Assembly: GCF_030157465.1 (NCBI RefSeq)
Contig: NZ_JAOAUU010000060.1
Coordinates: forward strand, 1-64,000
Reading direction: 5' to 3'
Source: Zoogloea sp.
Lineage (GTDB): Bacteria; Pseudomonadota; Gammaproteobacteria; Burkholderiales; Rhodocyclaceae
DNA: 64,000 nucleotides
Every line of letters starts with the position of its first letter. The stretch's first letter is position 1. The position numbers were made by a program, and so were the translations under genes. Below the pieces are notes generated by a model that had not been told where the DNA came from, did no database searches, and was given only the letters and a program-made list of their open reading frames with translations. Below, in pieces: positions 62,129 through 64,000 of the stretch.

Positions 62129-62326
62129 TTAATCCTTGCCGTTGCCGTCGCCGCGCCAGCGGGCAAAACCGTGGCTAATCTCGCGCAGCCACCCGATCTG
62201 GCTCCGAAAGGCGCGGCAGCCGCGGCAAAAAACCAGATGCAGGCGCAGATTGAAGCGCTCGCCGCGGCCGAGGGGACGGTCGAGGCTGTCGGACATCAAG
62301 CGGGTTGCCTTTTTACAGGTCAGCAT
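62129..62326 (-). CDS. Zinc-finger anti-sigma factor
   Basis: 65 residues, MLTCKKATRLMSDSLDRPLG..., with the ZAS zinc motif HLVFCRGC (HxxxCxxC) and an N-terminal Cys. It overlaps the stop of the ECF sigma gene by 7 bases, the normal order for a sigma/anti-sigma pair. It is cytoplasmic with no membrane helix, so the signal must be internal or passed on by other buffer genes. Confidence 0.82.
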   Translation of the reverse strand: MLTCKKATRLMSDSLDRPLGRGERFNLRLHLVFCRGCRAFRSQIGWLREISHGFARWRGDGNGKD

Positions 62327-62904
62327 GCGGCAGGCTCCGTGCCGAACCAGCCCTGGGTGAGGCATTGCCTCAAGCCGGCGCGGGCCCGGTGAAGAATGAC
62401 GTGGCAATGGCTCGTCGTGAGTGAAAGGGTGCTGCAGATCTCGTCGGTTTCCAGCCCGAGAAATTCGCGCATCATGAAAACCCGCCCGGTACGCGCCGGC
62501 AGCACTTCGAGGCAGGCCTCGAACACCTCCCAGAACTGGCGCTGCTCCAGCGCCGCGTGCGGGTCGCCCCAGGGCCGCGGGCGGCTGTCGGGGCGCCAGT
62601 GCTCGTTGGCCTTGAAGAGCGCATCGAAGGTGTCGTCCATGCTCTCGTCGTCCCGCTCCAGGCTGGACACCTGCACCGTGCGGCTGCGCTCCCGCAGCGC
62701 GTCGACGATCTTGTGCCGCAAGATGGTGAACACCCAGGTCTTGAGCGCCGCCCGGCCGGCAAAACGGTCGATGCCGGCCAGCGCCGCCTCGATGGCCTCC
62801 TGCACCACGTCCTCGCCGGCCGCGTCGTCCTGCAACTGCAGGCGGGCAAACTTGACCATCTGGGGGCGAAAAGCAGAAATCGATTCGGCGGCGGCAGACG
62901 TCAA
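62320..62904 (-). CDS. ECF-type RNA polymerase sigma factor
   Basis: 194 residues. Region 2: FARLQLQDDAAGEDVVQEAI and FAGRAALKTWVFTILRHKIVDALR. Region 4: ALEQRQFWEVFEACLEVLPARTGRVFMMREFLGLETDEIC, then the HTH LSLTTSHCHVILHRARAGLRQCL. It lies in a bufferin operon between bufC (ATGA overlap) and its anti-sigma gene, and probably activates that operon under metal stress. Confidence 0.9.
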   Translation of the reverse strand: MTSAAAESISAFRPQMVKFARLQLQDDAAGEDVVQEAIEAALAGIDRFAGRAALKTWVFTILRHKIVDALRERSRTVQVSSLERDDESMDDTFDALFKANEHWRPDSRPRPWGDPHAALEQRQFWEVFEACLEVLPARTGRVFMMREFLGLETDEICSTLSLTTSHCHVILHRARAGLRQCLTQGWFGTEPAAC

Positions 62905-63638
62905 GCGCGTACTCCCAGAATGACGCCGGCGTGGCGCAGGGCTTGCAGGTTGTGGTGGCCAAAATCGACAAAAGCCCCATCGGCCGGCCGGCCCAGTTCA
63001 AGGGCCAGCTGCGCGATGGCGTCACGGCCGCGGGCCCCGGCGGCCAGCACCTGCAGCAGGCGCGCCGTGGCCGGGCTCAGTTCCATGAAACAGACCTCGT
63101 CGTCCGGGTCGCGATACACCAGCATGTTGAAAGGCTGCGGCCGCCGTGGCCGAAACGCCGGGCCAATGCGATGCACCGGCCATTCAAAGGCCAGCTGCAG
63201 GGACGCCGGATTCACCACCGGCACACCATCCAGCAAATCGCCCGCGGCACCGACAGGCGGCAGCGCCACGTCCATCACATCCACCGCCAGCTCGGCCCAT
63301 TCATAACGGGCCAGGTCCACAAACCAGCGTGGCAGGGGCGCCCGGCAGGCAGCGCCCAGGTAATCGACGAACTCCCGCGGGATTTCGCGAAACCATGCTG
63401 TGCGGCACGGCCAGTCGCGAAAGAAGGCCCGGCACAGCCGCCTCCAGCGCACTTCGCCAAGGCAGGCGTGGGCCACCGGAAAACAGCGGTCGAGAAAACC
63501 ACACAGATTGTTGAACAGCAGTTCTTCATACACCGCCATGCGCCGGGCCGGCACGCCGGCAGGTTTGGGCGCCCGACGGCCGGCCCGGATACGGCGGCCG
63601 AAGGCGGTCTGGAAGGCCTGCAGCGTGGGCGCACTCAT
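62901..63638 (-). CDS. bufC: DUF2063 partner protein of bufferin maturation
   Basis: 245 residues. The N-terminal DUF2063 region includes FQTAFGRRIR, RRMAVYEELLFNNLCGFLDRCFPV and FFRDWPCRTAWFREIPREFVDYL. BufC partners the DUF692 enzyme BufB and serves as recognition subunit for the bufferin precursor. It overlaps bufB on one side and the sigma factor on the other, both by ATGA. The precursor gene (bufA) should lie beyond the right edge. Confidence 0.87.
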   Translation of the reverse strand: MSAPTLQAFQTAFGRRIRAGRRAPKPAGVPARRMAVYEELLFNNLCGFLDRCFPVAHACLGEVRWRRLCRAFFRDWPCRTAWFREIPREFVDYLGAACRAPLPRWFVDLARYEWAELAVDVMDVALPPVGAAGDLLDGVPVVNPASLQLAFEWPVHRIGPAFRPRRPQPFNMLVYRDPDDEVCFMELSPATARLLQVLAAGARGRDAIAQLALELGRPADGAFVDFGHHNLQALRHAGVILGVRA

Positions 63639-64000
63639 GCCGCAGCCCTCGTCATTCCGGCCTGCGCCTGAAGGCGGGCGATCTGCGCGACTTCCTGGCC
63701 CAGCTCGGCCAGCGGCGGAAAGTTGAAATCCCGCTCAAGGCAGGTTGGCAGCACGCCGGCCCGGCGATAGGCCGCTTCCAGCAAGCGCCACACATCAATG
63801 ATCACGCTGGCGCCGTGGGTGTCGATGACGAGGCCGTCCGGCTCGGTGTGATGGCCGGCCACATGGATGTAGCAGGCGCGATCGAGCGGAAGCTGGTGCA
63901 GGAAGCCGAGCGGATCGAAACCAAAATTGCGGGCATTGACGAGAATGTTGTTCACGTCGAGGTGCAGCAGGCAGTCGGCCTCGTCGACCACCGCGCGGAT
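63635..64000 (-). CDS. bufB: DUF692/MNIO enzyme BufB, partial at window edge
   Basis: Only the C-terminal 121 residues are inside the window; the frame is open through the right edge. Visible marks of the multinuclear non-heme iron oxidase family are LHLDVNNILVNARNFGF, YIHVAGHHTEPDGLVIDTHG and PTCLERDFNFPPL, containing metal ligands (Asp/Asn, His, His, Glu). It modifies cysteines of a bufferin peptide, which then binds metal such as copper. Confidence 0.9.
   Translation of the reverse strand: MRAVVDEADCLLHLDVNNILVNARNFGFDPLGFLHQLPLDRACYIHVAGHHTEPDGLVIDTHGASVIIDVWRLLEAAYRRAGVLPTCLERDFNFPPLAELGQEVAQIARLQAQAGMTRAAA

Noticed and set aside
1-64000. CRISPR arrays, tRNA, rRNA, riboswitches
   Set aside because: I saw no regularly spaced repeats, cloverleaf-like sequences or recognised riboswitch cores by eye; a covariance-model scan would be needed to exclude small RNAs.

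Overview
The window comes from the chromosome of a high-GC betaproteobacterium. The gene set points to the Rhodocyclales (Thauera/Azoarcus/Aromatoleum-like): an acyl-CoA ligase joined to a branched-chain-type ABC transporter, a fused acyl-CoA mutase (IcmF), a short-chain-length PHA depolymerase, a PEP-CTERM protein and many c-di-GMP/two-component proteins. This placement is inferred from content; no rRNA or tRNA is visible.

Layout. 0.3-7.6 kb (minus strand): a six-gene uptake operon, ligase - livG - livH - livM - binding protein - livF, with palindromic repeats in several gaps. 8-16.1 kb: secreted proteins and peptidases, an LRR-Roc-COR GTPase with a C-terminal DUF4062/TIR-like domain, and a secreted PHA depolymerase. 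16.2-21.7 kb: an accessory patch holding a MITE-like element, an IS5-type and an IS4/Tn5-type insertion sequence (both with intact ends and target duplications), and a lower-GC PEP-CTERM metzincin gene with a small secreted partner. 21.8-32 kb: icmF, a divergent AraC-type regulator, then a coupled string GGDEF-EAL / hybrid kinase / OmpR regulator / lipoprotein, and a VOC protein. 32.1-42 kb: a second signalling block with a frameshifted BvgS-like sensor, an HD-GYP regulator, a large hybrid kinase, a small unknown protein and a NarX/NarL-like pair. 42.2-52.2 kb: mostly housekeeping or accessory metabolic genes (zinc peptidase, DEAD-box helicase, fliW, NamZ-like muramidase, PACE-type exporter, psd, MFS, CDF, radical SAM).

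52.2-59.6 kb is the most interesting part. A BrnT/BrnA toxin-antitoxin pair is followed by a decapitated TumE-like toxin, an intact TumA-like antitoxin and a frameshifted second brnA 3' half. Convergent to these is a tight four-gene operon: DUF4062 protein - MoxR AAA+ ATPase - large protein with a putative vWA-like region and a C-terminal FGE/C-type-lectin-fold domain - second stand-alone FGE-fold protein. The two FGE-fold domains lack the catalytic cysteines. By hand alignment they match at about 150 of 201 gap-free residues, then diverge almost completely in a short segment next to the RGGSW motif, the place where diversity-generating retroelements vary such folds. I propose this operon is an NTP-dependent biological-conflict (defence) system with diversifying recognition domains. 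No reverse transcriptase is present in the window, so the diversification part is only a hypothesis.

59.6-64 kb: YjbQ, a secreted amidohydrolase-like protein that has lost its metal ligands, and a bufferin-type metal-stress operon (bufB partial, bufC, ECF sigma, zinc-finger anti-sigma) running off the right edge.
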